A stretch of DNA of 8,159 bases from DASWUZ01 sp036401375 (lineage in GTDB: Bacteria; Acidobacteriota; Terriglobia; Terriglobales; Acidobacteriaceae). The notes under the pieces were generated by a model. The model did no database searches, was not told where the DNA came from, and saw only the letters and a program-made list of their open reading frames with translations. Location of the stretch: NCBI GenBank assembly GCA_036401375.1, contig DASWVB010000034.1, positions 1 to 8,159 of the forward strand. The letters are read 5' to 3'. The position numbers and the translations under genes are program-made. This document shows, piece after piece, positions 1-6,612 of the stretch. Position 1 is the first letter of the stretch; every line of letters starts with the position of its first letter.

Positions 1-1
1 G

Positions 2-505
<504 letters not shown>

Positions 506-522
506 TCAGCTAGGAGGATGGG

Positions 523-975
523 ATGGAAGTTACTGTTTCGGGTTCGCGATCGACGACAGACTCCTGGGCTAAAGCGCAGGTGGCTCCCGTTAGCGAGCTT
601 CCAGTTCTCACTCCAGACCAAGAGAAGGTCGCCGCACGATATGTGGGTTCGCGTGAACAATTTGCCCGAAGTGTGTATGCTGCGGAGCTGGCGCGGCCCG
701 AACTGGAACGAAAGGCGGCAAATATTGCTAGTCTGATCGAGCGGCTGGTGAAGGAGCATCTGTCCAAGGCAACTGTGGATAAAGCCGTGCTCGAGACCCT
801 CAGCGGGACCGTGCGTGTCTTCCTGAATATAGATGGAGAGGACATTGAGATCGACATCGACGAAGGTCTTGTAGACGAGTTAAAGCGGACAGGATCAAAG
901 GAGCTGCTGGAGAGGCTAGAGCGTATCGTGCGGCTGTCTGTTCCCATTTCGATGGGTCAATCCCTGGCATCGTGA
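523..975 (+). CDS. Hypothetical protein, 150 aa, between tuf and rpmG
   Basis: I do not recognise this protein. The start is well supported: an AGGAGG ribosome binding site at 512-517 sits 5 bases before ATG 523, and the gene begins 17 bases after the tuf stop. The first 30 residues are Ser/Pro/Thr-rich and look disordered. Residues about 32-90 are rich in Ala, Glu, Arg and Lys and look helical (PDQEKVAARYVGSREQFARS, then LERKAANIASLIERLVKEHL). Residues about 96-135 switch to a beta-like stretch followed by a strongly acidic segment (FLNIDGEDIEIDIDEGLVDE). There is no signal peptide, membrane segment or Cys/His cluster, so it is probably a soluble cytoplasmic protein. Its stop overlaps the GTG start of the next gene by four bases (GTGA), the hallmark of translational coupling, so the two products probably act together. 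Function unknown; that it is a real gene is well supported. Confidence 0.8.
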   Translation: MEVTVSGSRSTTDSWAKAQVAPVSELPVLTPDQEKVAARYVGSREQFARSVYAAELARPELERKAANIASLIERLVKEHLSKATVDKAVLETLSGTVRVFLNIDGEDIEIDIDEGLVDELKRTGSKELLERLERIVRLSVPISMGQSLAS

Positions 976-1172
976 ATCTCACGCGCAAGACGGTAGCAGT
1001 TATACTGACGGAAGACGGCAGGAATGTACTCAGCCAAGCGCTTGCCGGTCTGCCGGAATCGCCAAGTCTGGCCGTAGAGGTTCACGAGACGGAGGACCTC
1101 GGCGTGCGGATTCGGGTTGAGTCTGGCCTCGAGGTACATTTTCTCCGATTCGCTGGGAGTACATCCTTCTAA
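972..1172 (+). CDS. Small hypothetical protein, 66 aa, translationally coupled to the preceding gene
   Basis: The gene starts at GTG 972, which overlaps the TGA stop of the upstream gene (GTGA), so ribosomes finishing the first gene can re-initiate here. The product begins MNLTRKTVAVILTEDGRNVL and alternates hydrophobic and charged residues in a beta-rich pattern (VAVILTEDGR, LAVEVHETEDLGVRIRVESG, LEVHFLRFAG). This suggests a small beta sheet or beta-hairpin domain. There is no signal peptide or transmembrane helix, and I recognise no known motif. It ends 61 bases before rpmG. The overlap, the open frame and the position inside a translation operon support a real gene. A role connected to its coupled partner is inference; the family is unknown to me. 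Confidence 0.7.
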   Translation: MNLTRKTVAVILTEDGRNVLSQALAGLPESPSLAVEVHETEDLGVRIRVESGLEVHFLRFAGSTSF

Positions 1173-1233
1173 TGGATGTGAAGGACGAGCCGGGCAGGCT
1201 GGTGGGATTGAAGGGTCAAGGAAAGGATTAGAT

Positions 1234-1383
1234 ATGCGTGAAATCGTGACGTTGCAGTGCCCGGTGTGCAAGGAGCGCAATTACTCGACGACGAAGAACA
1301 AGAAGACGACCACTGGCCGTCTGGAGTTCTCGAAGTTTTGCAATCGCTGCCGCAAGCACACGGACCATAAGGAAACCAAGTAA
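1234..1383 (+). CDS. rpmG: 50S ribosomal protein L33
   Basis: L33 is a small protein of the large ribosomal subunit, located near the E site. The 49-residue product MREIVTLQCPVCKERNYSTT... has the normal family length and ends in the basic tail CRKHTDHKETK. Cys9 and Cys12 (CPVC) and Cys36 and Cys39 (CNRC) are all present, so this is the zinc-binding, Cys-containing form of L33 rather than the Cys-free paralogue that is induced under zinc limitation in some bacteria. The start at ATG 1234 gives the canonical N-terminus, with a purine-rich AAGGAAAGGA element just upstream. The frame is open back to 1117, but that extension is unlike any L33 and overlaps the preceding gene. Its place just before tRNA-Trp and secE is normal. 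Confidence 0.96.
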   Translation: MREIVTLQCPVCKERNYSTTKNKKTTTGRLEFSKFCNRCRKHTDHKETK

Positions 1384-1477
1384 AGGCAGTTTGAGGCAGC
1401 TCAAGGGCAACTTGCAGCCATCAGCGGCTGGTGTTTGGCTATAAGCTGGTAGCCAGGGGTCTTTGAGCAGCCGTTAC

Positions 1478-1553
1478 AGGGGCGTAAGCTCAACGGTTAA
1501 ACTGTCGGTCTCCAAAACCGAACTTCTCGGTTCGAATCCGAGCGCCCCTGCCA
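1478..1553 (+). tRNA. tRNA-Trp, anticodon CCA
   Basis: A 76-base cloverleaf can be drawn. The acceptor stem is AGGGGCG (1478-1484) with CGCCCCT (1543-1549), all seven pairs formed. The anticodon stem is TCGGT (1505-1509) with ACCGA (1517-1521), closing the loop CTCCAAA with anticodon CCA at 1512-1514. The T arm is CTCGG-TTCGAAT-CCGAG (1526-1542). The discriminator base is G1550, and the terminal CCA (1551-1553) is encoded. The D arm is weak: pairing 1487-1490 with 1500-1503 leaves a C·A mismatch. The D loop keeps its GG (1495-1496). tRNA-Trp in front of secE is the usual order at this locus, and the tRNA is probably processed out of the operon transcript. Confidence 0.96.
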
Positions 1554-1651
1554 GCATCTGGCAGCACCGTTGTAGAGGGACCGAAGCTCAGAGGGTGAGA
1601 CTTCACAGGGAACCAGGCGAGGCGCGGCAGGCCTCGCGGAAGGGCCACATC

Positions 1652-1951
1652 ATGGCCGTTGTAGAGAGCAAAAGGAAGCAGATGGCGAAGGCAGTAGCAC
1701 TGACCGACAACACCGGAGAGCCGAGCAAAGGCAGCCAGATCACCGGCTTCGCGACGCGCACCGGCGACTTCCTTAAAGATGTGCGGGGAGAGATGCGCAA
1801 GGTCATCACTCCGTCCTGGAAGGAGGTGCAGGCAACGACTACGGTTGTGATCATCACCGTCTTCGCCTTTGCCGGCTACTTCTACCTGGTTGACAGCATC
1901 ATCGGCCGGGCGATCCAGGCAGTCCTGCACTCGTTGAGCGGTGCCCAGTGA
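1652..1951 (+). CDS. secE: Preprotein translocase subunit SecE
   Basis: SecE is the essential clamp subunit of the SecYEG protein-conducting channel in the inner membrane. The 99-residue product has a polar N-terminal extension (MAVVESKRKQMAKAVALTDN...), then the SecE amphipathic core TGDFLKDVRGEMRKVITPSW (residues about 43-62, with the conserved RGEMRKVxWPS-like motif). A single transmembrane helix follows at about 68-92 (TTTVVIITVFAFAGYFYLVD). This is the short one-helix form of SecE found in most bacteria. ATG 1652 was chosen because GGAAGGG at 1638-1644 is well spaced before it. An internal ATG at 1682 would still keep the conserved part. The stop TGA overlaps an ATG at 1951, and nusG follows immediately. 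The pair secE-nusG downstream of tRNA-Trp is standard. Confidence 0.96.
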   Translation: MAVVESKRKQMAKAVALTDNTGEPSKGSQITGFATRTGDFLKDVRGEMRKVITPSWKEVQATTTVVIITVFAFAGYFYLVDSIIGRAIQAVLHSLSGAQ

Positions 1952-1983
1952 TGGCGCGCGCGACAGCAGCAAAAGAGGAAGTC

Positions 1984-2580
1984 ATGGCGGAACCGATCAA
2001 TCCTGAGTTGCCCGAGGAGGGCAAGCTTGGACCACCGGCGAACGAGGCGTTCAAGTGGTACATCATTCACGCCTACTCGGGCTTTGAGCGCAAGGTGCGG
2101 GAGTCGATCGAGGGTCGGGTCGAGGCCTTTGGGCTGCAGAACAAGATCGGCCGGGTGATGATTCCGACCGAGTCGGTGACGGAGGTCGTCAACGGTAAGA
2201 AGCGCACGGTGGAGCGGGTCTTTTTGCCGGGGTATGTGCTGGTCGAGATGGATCTTGACAACGACCTCTGGCACACCATCAAGAACACTCCTCGGGTTAC
2301 GGGATTTCTCGGCACGGGCGACAAGCCGGTAGCGCTGAGCGAGGAGGAGGTCAGCTCGATCCTCTTCCGCACCGATAATTCGAAGGACAAGCCGCGGCTG
2401 AAGATCAAGTTTGAGAAGAACGAGTCGGTGCGCATCACCGAGGGTCCGTTTGCCAACTTCAACGGGCTGGTGGATGAGGTGAACGAGGACCGCGAGACGG
2501 TGAAGGTGATGGTCACGATCTTTGGCCGGTCGACGCCGGTCGAGCTCGAGTTCAGCAAGGTCGAGAAGGTCGAGAACTAG
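1984..2580 (+). CDS. nusG: Transcription termination/antitermination protein NusG
   Basis: NusG binds the RNA polymerase clamp through its N-terminal NGN domain. It links polymerase to Rho or to ribosomal protein S10 through its C-terminal KOW domain. The 198-residue product shows NGN hallmarks FKWYIIHAYSGFERKVRESI (from about residue 22) and the motif RVFLPGYVLVEMDLDNDLWH. The C-terminal KOW domain reads VRITEGPFANFNGLVDEVNE and ends in VTIFGRSTPVELEFSKVEKV, typical of the family. I chose ATG 1984 because AGAGGAAG lies directly before it and it gives MAEPINPELPEEG. The frame is also open from GTG 1948/ATG 1951, overlapping the secE stop (TGATG) and adding 11 residues, so coupled initiation there cannot be excluded. 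Length and domain order are normal. Confidence 0.97.
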   Translation: MAEPINPELPEEGKLGPPANEAFKWYIIHAYSGFERKVRESIEGRVEAFGLQNKIGRVMIPTESVTEVVNGKKRTVERVFLPGYVLVEMDLDNDLWHTIKNTPRVTGFLGTGDKPVALSEEEVSSILFRTDNSKDKPRLKIKFEKNESVRITEGPFANFNGLVDEVNEDRETVKVMVTIFGRSTPVELEFSKVEKVEN

Positions 2581-2705
2581 GCCTCGGGTCTTCGGGGCTC
2601 GAGATTTAGGGTCTGGATTTTTGCCCGGGAAGTTAGCCCGGATCATGGAAGCGGAGAGCGCTTCGATTGTTTTGAATTCAGGGATTTAGAGGAAGGGTTT
2701 TAGAG
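2581..2705 (+). promoter_or_regulatory. nusG-rplK intergenic leader with two small hairpins and the rplK ribosome binding site
   Basis: This 125-base gap can form a hairpin GCCTCG/CGGGGC right behind the nusG stop (2581-2597 region) and a perfect five-pair hairpin CCGGG (2625-2629) with CCCGG (2637-2641). Neither is followed by a T-run, so they are not convincing terminators. In many bacteria L1 represses its own operon by binding the rplK leader; whether either hairpin is that site cannot be told from sequence alone. AGGAAGG at 2690-2696, nine bases before ATG 2706, is the rplK ribosome binding site. Confidence 0.35.
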
Positions 2706-3140
2706 ATGGCACCGAAGAAAGTACAGGGATTCGTCAAGCTGCAGATCGAGGCCGGTAAGGCCACCCCGGCGCCGCCGGTCGGACCAGCGCTCGGACAGGC
2801 GCAGGTTAATATCATGGAGTTCTGCAAGCAGTTCAATGCGCGCACCCAGACCAAGGATCTCGCCGGGCTCACGATTCCGGTCGTCATCACGGTCTATGTG
2901 GATCGCAGCTTCACCTTCATCACTAAGACCCCACCGGCGGCAGTGCTGCTCAAGAAGGCAGCGAACCTGGCCAAGGGCTCCGGTGTGCCGAACAAGACCA
3001 AGGTGGGATCGGTGACCGAGGCTCAGATCCGCGACATCGCCACCCAGAAGATGCCCGACCTGAATGCGGCTACCGTCGAAGCAGCGATGAAAAGCATCAA
3101 GGGCACGGCGCGTTCGATGGGGATCGACGTCACCGCCTAG
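2706..3140 (+). CDS. rplK: 50S ribosomal protein L11
   Basis: L11 sits at the base of the ribosomal stalk, binds the GTPase-associated region of 23S rRNA and participates in factor binding and in RelA activation. The 144-residue protein is full length. It begins MAPKKVQGFVKLQIEAGKAT and keeps the Pro-rich N-terminal thiostrepton-site segment PAPPVGPALGQAQVNIMEFC. It continues with the TPPAAVLLKKAANLAKGSG linker and ends in the RNA-binding domain with GTARSMGIDVTA. Start ATG 2706 has a good Shine-Dalgarno sequence. Normally rplA follows within tens of bases. Here the next operon gene is 4.1 kb away, and a second, short copy of the rplK 3' end occurs at 5070-5108. The coding sequence itself looks intact and normal. 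Confidence 0.97.
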   Translation: MAPKKVQGFVKLQIEAGKATPAPPVGPALGQAQVNIMEFCKQFNARTQTKDLAGLTIPVVITVYVDRSFTFITKTPPAAVLLKKAANLAKGSGVPNKTKVGSVTEAQIRDIATQKMPDLNAATVEAAMKSIKGTARSMGIDVTA

Positions 3141-3224
3141 GTTGTCGTTGGTCGGACTTGGCAGACGTAGATGCGCGTTTGAGAACTTGTCCGTGCCAGT
3201 ACCAGGCAGGCGGTGGGAGGGTTT

Positions 3225-3406
3225 ATGGACAAGACCATCCGCAAAATACACCAACTTCGAAGAGAGGAAGGCGGACTATCGATACTGGCAGAGCCGCCCA
3301 GTGCATGAACGTGTGGATGCCGTCTCGGAGCTAACCCCAGGAACACTACACAATGAGGGGCACGGCCCCGGATGTACCCAAACTTAAGAACCGTTGTCCA
3401 CTTTGA
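3225..3406 (+). pseudogene. Decayed small protein gene of the YRYWQSRPVHER family (left copy)
   Basis: ATG 3225 follows a good ribosome binding site (GGGAGGG) and encodes MDKTIRK. The frame then shifts by one base at the four-A run 3243-3246 and continues as YTNFEERKADYRYWQSRPVH with ERVDAVSELT behind it. A second shift near 3335-3345 leads to YTMRGTAPDVPKLKNRCPL and a TGA at 3404-3406. Put together these pieces rebuild a protein of about 60 residues. From memory it matches a small family common in Acidobacteriota, whose members contain YRYWQSRPVHERMDAV and end in PDVPRLQR-like sequence, and which is usually paired with a nucleotidyltransferase gene. Such a pair follows here. The function of the family is not established; a toxin-antitoxin-like role is only a guess. 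The broken frame indicates a pseudogene, unless the A-run is a sequencing error. Confidence 0.75.
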
Positions 3407-3707
3407 ACGAACACCGCGTAAGTATCTGGTTTTGTGAGCGTACGCCGTTTCCATTCACGCCCAGCCTAGGGCGACCAAAGACCTGGATATGCTGATCAAG
3501 TTCGATCCTGAAAACGCAGAGGCGCTTTTCTCGGCTTTGGCGATTCATCCTAGTGCTTCGGGGCGGCGACGCATGCTGCTCCAGGCTGCTTCCTGTGGCC
3601 AGGCATTCTATCCTTTCGCCTCAGATTCTAGTGGCGGGCGTGCGGCGGACGCTTTGGGCGCAATGAATCGCACGAATTTGATTGACAAAAGTTACAGCGC
3701 GTTTTAG
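3403..3707 (+). pseudogene. Nucleotidyltransferase gene remnant (MNT/AbiEii-like), N-terminal part
   Basis: From TTG 3403 the reading is LNEHRV. After a one-base shift near 3420 it becomes KYLVL, an in-frame TGA (3435-3437), then AYAVSIHAQPRATKDLDMLI and KFDPENAEALFSALAIH. This is the start of a small nucleotidyltransferase-fold protein. The expected VVGGYAV motif has been damaged to VL-stop-A-YAV, and the DxD metal motif survives as KDLDML. The fragment starts at about residue 10 of the family, and its first bases overlap the stop of the preceding remnant. A small deletion seems to have fused the two genes. After about 3560 the frame stays open to 3707 (PSASGRRRMLLQAASCGQ...), but I no longer see family similarity. 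It is non-functional as it stands. The family assignment is from remembered motifs. Confidence 0.65.
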
Positions 3708-3731
3708 CTTTTCCGGCAGGGGTGCTTGAAC

Positions 3732-4670
3732 ATGCCGCGTAGATGTCATCTCCTATCCCGCATTTCGGGCATTTTCATCGGTGCTTCTCTTCTAGCGCCC
3801 CTGGTCGAGGCGCAGGTAGCTCGTATCTCGCCCGGCATAGCTACAGGCCGTGTCGAAGCACCTACACATGAGGAAAGCGTCATCCGCACGGCTTACGCCA
3901 GGGCTGCTTACTCCACCCAAGTAGGAGTTGTTAGCGAAGCGGCTCTTCACTCCTTTACTGGTACGCCTATCGACAATCACGTTCTCGCGGAAAAGCTGCA
4001 CAAGCAGGAGATCAGTTATACTCTCTCCAATTTTGCAGTAGGCAACGTTGAAGACATTCTGGACAAGAAATGGGGTGACTTGGTCACAGTTCCCCAGCCC
4101 CCTGACAAGGTGCTGCAGTTTCACCACCAGACCCCGACCATTTCGGATGTTGGTCTCCTCGCAATGCATTGGGATTACACCAGCGCAAATTGGACGGATA
4201 CTGATCTTACGGACCCCGAAACGTCGAGGCGAGTGGCAGCCCTTCCATTGAGGGAGATAATCAGACTGGGTGGGGCCCTATGGACTGAACCGGACGTTAT
4301 CTATACCCGGTACGCTACTTACAATGGGACTGTCAGTTTTGATGGTCTTACTATCTCCTACCGGTCGACTGCGTTCTTTGGAAAGAACTCCAAGGGGCAG
4401 GAGAAAGTCGCTATTCAGGACAATGTGGGCGGTGGGGGTGACCTTGACTACGCTGTTGAACAATCCTTCTACCCCGTAGGGCTGCTTCGCACCCGAATGC
4501 GCGAGATACCAGCTATCCAAGAGTGGTTGAATCTTAATCAAAGCTACGGTCCAAAATGTGTACCAGGCCTAGGGGAACTTTGCTGCACTGGGTCGAAGTG
4601 TTCTGTCTCAGGCGCTGATCTGCAGAACGAGCTATCAATACCCCTTAGAAGCTCTGCGGAGAGCAACTAG
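3732..4670 (+). CDS. Exported protein of unknown function, 312 aa, inside the rplK-rplA insertion
   Basis: I do not recognise the family. A signal peptide is clear: basic MPRRCHLLSR, a hydrophobic core ISGIFIGASLLAPLV and a cleavage-like EA-Q near residue 26, so the product is exported. The mature part has no transmembrane helix. It contains dense aromatic and acidic stretches (LLAMHWDYTSANWTDTDLTD; LGGALWTEPDVIYTRYATYN) and a Gly-rich turn DNVGGGGDLDYAVEQSF. Near the C-terminus is a Cys cluster C276-x7-C284-C285-x4-C290 that could form disulphides outside the cytoplasm. ATG 3732 follows CAGGGGT; a TTG at 3726 would add two residues. The stop TAG overlaps the GTG of a second signal-peptide reading frame (TAGTG), hinting at a two-gene exported unit. 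Codon choice looks less GC-biased than in the ribosomal genes, consistent with transfer. The frame is intact and may still be expressed. Confidence 0.7.
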   Translation: MPRRCHLLSRISGIFIGASLLAPLVEAQVARISPGIATGRVEAPTHEESVIRTAYARAAYSTQVGVVSEAALHSFTGTPIDNHVLAEKLHKQEISYTLSNFAVGNVEDILDKKWGDLVTVPQPPDKVLQFHHQTPTISDVGLLAMHWDYTSANWTDTDLTDPETSRRVAALPLREIIRLGGALWTEPDVIYTRYATYNGTVSFDGLTISYRSTAFFGKNSKGQEKVAIQDNVGGGGDLDYAVEQSFYPVGLLRTRMREIPAIQEWLNLNQSYGPKCVPGLGELCCTGSKCSVSGADLQNELSIPLRSSAESN

Positions 4671-4905
4671 TGTCTACTTCCATGAGAACGCTCGCAGCTG
4701 TGTGTCTCTCCTCAATTTTACTTTGCACGAAATTGCTGGCCCAAGAGGGTGGTGGAGCGAAGGATTGAATCAGTTGAACTAATTCATCCGGGGCCAGTTC
4801 CGTGGTAGCGGTCAAGGTTGATCGCCTCTTGTGATCGGTACGGACAGCTCTGGCTTCCATCTTACCGACGCAACTGGAGGCGTGCCCTTCACAACCTACG
4901 TCTGA
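4670..4905 (+). pseudogene. Broken gene for a second exported protein
   Basis: GTG 4670 overlaps the stop of the upstream gene, and ATG 4682 lies in the same frame. From the ATG the reading is MRTLAAVCLSSILLCTKLLA-QEGGGAKD, a well-formed signal peptide with an Ala-Gln cleavage site, but it stops at TGA 4766-4768 after 28 codons. Protein-like sequence continues in other frames: RIESVELIHPGPVPW directly behind, then VAVKVDRLL from about 4805, then VIGTDSSGFHLTDATGGVPF and TTYV up to a TGA near 4905. The simplest reading is one exported protein gene damaged by several small insertions or deletions. I cannot name the family. The alternative, a real 28-residue secreted peptide, cannot be excluded. 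Confidence 0.5.
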
Positions 4906-5069
4906 CGTGCTTGGGCTCGTGCTCCTACGATCTTAACGCCGCCTGCGTACGAGCGAGCATTCCTAGCATAGAGGCAGCTCACTCCTCACACCGACCTCAC
5001 TCTCAGGCATATCTGAGGCGGCTTTTTGAAGGTGCCGCATCTAAGGCGAACGAAGAGTCGCGGTCGTAG
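4906..5069. other. Stretch without a supported gene
   Basis: No gene is supported here. A weak hairpin CTCAG (5002-5006) / CTGAG (5013-5017) lies ahead of a five-T run at 5023-5027, but the run is separated from the stem by GCGGC, so I do not call a terminator. The stretch joins the broken exported-protein gene to the duplicated rplK end. Confidence 0.4.
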
Positions 5070-5108
5070 CGCTCTATTGGGATCGACGTCACGGGGTCGG
5101 CTGCCTAG
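5070..5108 (+). repeat. Second copy of the rplK 3' end (rplK fragment; attachment-site or recombination scar)
   Basis: Read in the rplK-like frame, this stretch encodes RSIGIDVTGSAA followed by TAG. The true rplK ends RSMGIDVTA followed by TAG (3114-3140). Fourteen bases (5079-5092) are identical to 3120-3133, and the flanking codons are synonymous or near-synonymous (CGC/CGT, TCT/TCG, ATT/ATG). The codon before this stretch is a stop (TAG 5067-5069), so only the very end of the gene is duplicated. Direct repeats of a gene's 3' end are what site-specific integration into that end, or recombination with a foreign rplK locus, would leave. No integrase is visible between the copies. The TAG at 5106-5108 overlaps the stop of the opposing TPR gene. 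Confidence 0.6.
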
Positions 5109-6604
5109 CCTCTCCACATGGCGCTCCTTGATCTTGCGTGCTCACTCTTCGGTCTTCTCAAGTCCAGCTTGCTGAGGCGCCTGCCTTGATGCTGCTCTAG
5201 GACCGCGCGATAGTTCGCCGCAGCTTCCTTTTTGTGGCCGAGCGCGAGCTGCATATCCGCTAACATCTCCTTCGCGGGTTTGCGCGGATAGATCCCCGAC
5301 ATAGGGTCCGCCTCTGACCGGTCGGCGGCCTGCATGGAAGTGATAGCGGCCTTTGAGTCGCCTCGGGCGAATGCCTCCCACCCCTCTGCCTCCTGTTCCA
5401 TCACCAGCAGCATCGGCTTGTCTTCGTCAGGCCCGGGCTTGGCTGCCTGCTCGGCTGATCTGTACTTAGAGAGCCACTCGGTGGCGCGTTCAGGCTGGCG
5501 GAGTTCGCCGGCGGCCATCGTCTGCAGCCAGGCGTACTCCGCCTGCCAGAACTTGTCTGCTGACGAATCTGGAGCAGGAATGGCGGCAACGCTGGCCCAA
5601 TCTTCTGTCTCTATCGGCATCTGCCAGGCGACGCCGTAGAGGCTGTTCTCGTTGCGCGCGCCGGGATGCGCCCTGGCGATCTGGACCATGAGGCCGGTCG
5701 TCTTCGTTGCTGCGGCAAATTGGCCAAGTTGCAGCTGCGCGTACTGCAGGAAATTAAGAGCATGCAGCTCTTCGCGTAATCTCTGATCGAGATGGCCGGC
5801 GGCTCTGCTCGCGGCGCGGTACGAGGCTAGATTCGAGTCCACATCTTCCTGCCACAGACCGAGCTGGACGAAGATGTGCGCCGGCATGTGCAGCGCGTGC
5901 GGAGCGTCGGGCGCGATCTTCGCATAGGCGCGGGCTGCGGCGAGCGCCTGCTGCGCCAACTCCGGCTCGTCATAAGCATGGATCATGTAGTGTGCAGCGC
6001 CCGGGTTCCAGGGTTCAGCCTTGAAGATCTGCCCGGCAAGTGCACCGGCTTCGCGCGCCTGGGCCAGCCGGGCGGCGTGCTCGTCTGGTTCGGTGGCGAT
6101 GAGGGCGAGCGCGTAGAAGAGCGTGGCCTGGCTATCCGCCGGATAGGCGGCGTGCAGCGCTTTCATCCGCGCTGTGTAGGCGTCTGCACCCTTAATGCCA
6201 GCCGGCGGCAAGTAGTAGGCCGCGATCGCCGCGATGTAGCTCTTTTCGCGTGGCGTGGCGTGCTGCTCTTGACCCTGCGCAAGGTTAACGGCTGCTTTGC
6301 CAGCCGCGATCGCGCCGGCATCGGGAGCTTCCCACAGCTCGTGCCAGTAGGTCATGGCTTCGCCCCAGCTGGCGATGGCGCAGTGTGGGTCTGCGCTGCG
6401 GGTTTGTGCGAAGAGCTCGGCCGCGTCGGCGTATTCGAAGTTGTGCAGGGCGAGGAGGCCGAGGTTGAACGGTCTCTGGGCTGCTTCGCTGCAGGAGTTG
6501 GGGAAGAGGACTTTGCCTGGGAGAACTCCGGAAACGGATTGCGCGGATAGACTTGAAATCAGGCTGGCGGAGAGCAGGAGAGTCGAAACGGCCGTGAGAT
6601 TCAT
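5105..6604 (-). CDS. TPR-repeat exported protein, C-terminus probably replaced
   Basis: The 499-residue product begins with a signal peptide (MNLTAVSTLLLSASLISSLS-AQ) and is otherwise Ala-rich helical repeats of the tetratricopeptide type. Examples are PFNLGLLALHNFEYADAAEL at about 45-64 and the C-terminal pair MLADMQLALGHKKEAAANYR. It carries two conserved His-rich motifs, HYMIHAYDEP (205-214) and APHALHMPAHIF (234-245), which I remember from a large uncharacterised TPR family of Acidobacteriota and related soil bacteria. It probably works outside the inner membrane as a protein-interaction scaffold; substrate unknown. After residue about 476 (VLEQHQGRR) the last 23 residues are Arg/Ser/Lys-rich and unlike a TPR. 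The gene therefore seems truncated at its 3' end and fused to junction DNA beside the rplK fragment. It is transcribed head-on to the ribosomal operon. Confidence 0.8.
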   Translation of the reverse strand: MNLTAVSTLLLSASLISSLSAQSVSGVLPGKVLFPNSCSEAAQRPFNLGLLALHNFEYADAAELFAQTRSADPHCAIASWGEAMTYWHELWEAPDAGAIAAGKAAVNLAQGQEQHATPREKSYIAAIAAYYLPPAGIKGADAYTARMKALHAAYPADSQATLFYALALIATEPDEHAARLAQAREAGALAGQIFKAEPWNPGAAHYMIHAYDEPELAQQALAAARAYAKIAPDAPHALHMPAHIFVQLGLWQEDVDSNLASYRAASRAAGHLDQRLREELHALNFLQYAQLQLGQFAAATKTTGLMVQIARAHPGARNENSLYGVAWQMPIETEDWASVAAIPAPDSSADKFWQAEYAWLQTMAAGELRQPERATEWLSKYRSAEQAAKPGPDEDKPMLLVMEQEAEGWEAFARGDSKAAITSMQAADRSEADPMSGIYPRKPAKEMLADMQLALGHKKEAAANYRAVLEQHQGRRLSKLDLRRPKSEHARSRSAMWRG

Positions 6605-6612
6605 TGGGCGCG

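Noticed and set aside
1117..1233. In-frame N-terminal extension of rpmG
   Set aside because: It overlaps the preceding gene and gives a product unlike L33; ATG 1234 yields the canonical 49-residue protein.
1437..1454. GGCTA/TAGCC hairpin ahead of tRNA-Trp as a terminator
   Set aside because: There is no T-run after the stem, and the operon is expected to continue into secE.
1463..1651. In-frame N-terminal extension of secE across the tRNA gene
   Set aside because: It would translate tRNA-Trp; the extension is unlike SecE, and ATG 1652 has a proper ribosome binding site.
1882..2646. 254-codon open frame on the - strand
   Set aside because: It runs antisense to secE and nusG, which are unmistakable; its Arg/Leu/Asp-rich product is a typical shadow.
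3142..3387. Single 81-codon gene right after rplK
   Set aside because: Its first part is not protein-like, and the family part is only the middle frame of a gene whose start (3225) and end (3404) are in another frame; treated as a pseudogene.
5002..5027. Intrinsic terminator
   Set aside because: The five-pair stem is short and the T-run is five bases away from it.
3134..5092. Complete integrative element with its own integrase
   Set aside because: The direct repeats suggest integration, but no integrase, transposase or recombinase can be read between them; only the scar is supported.
5876..6550. 224-codon open frame on the + strand
   Set aside because: It lies entirely antisense to the TPR gene, is Arg/Gly/Val-rich with no domain signature, and is explained by the GC-rich codon bias of the opposite strand.
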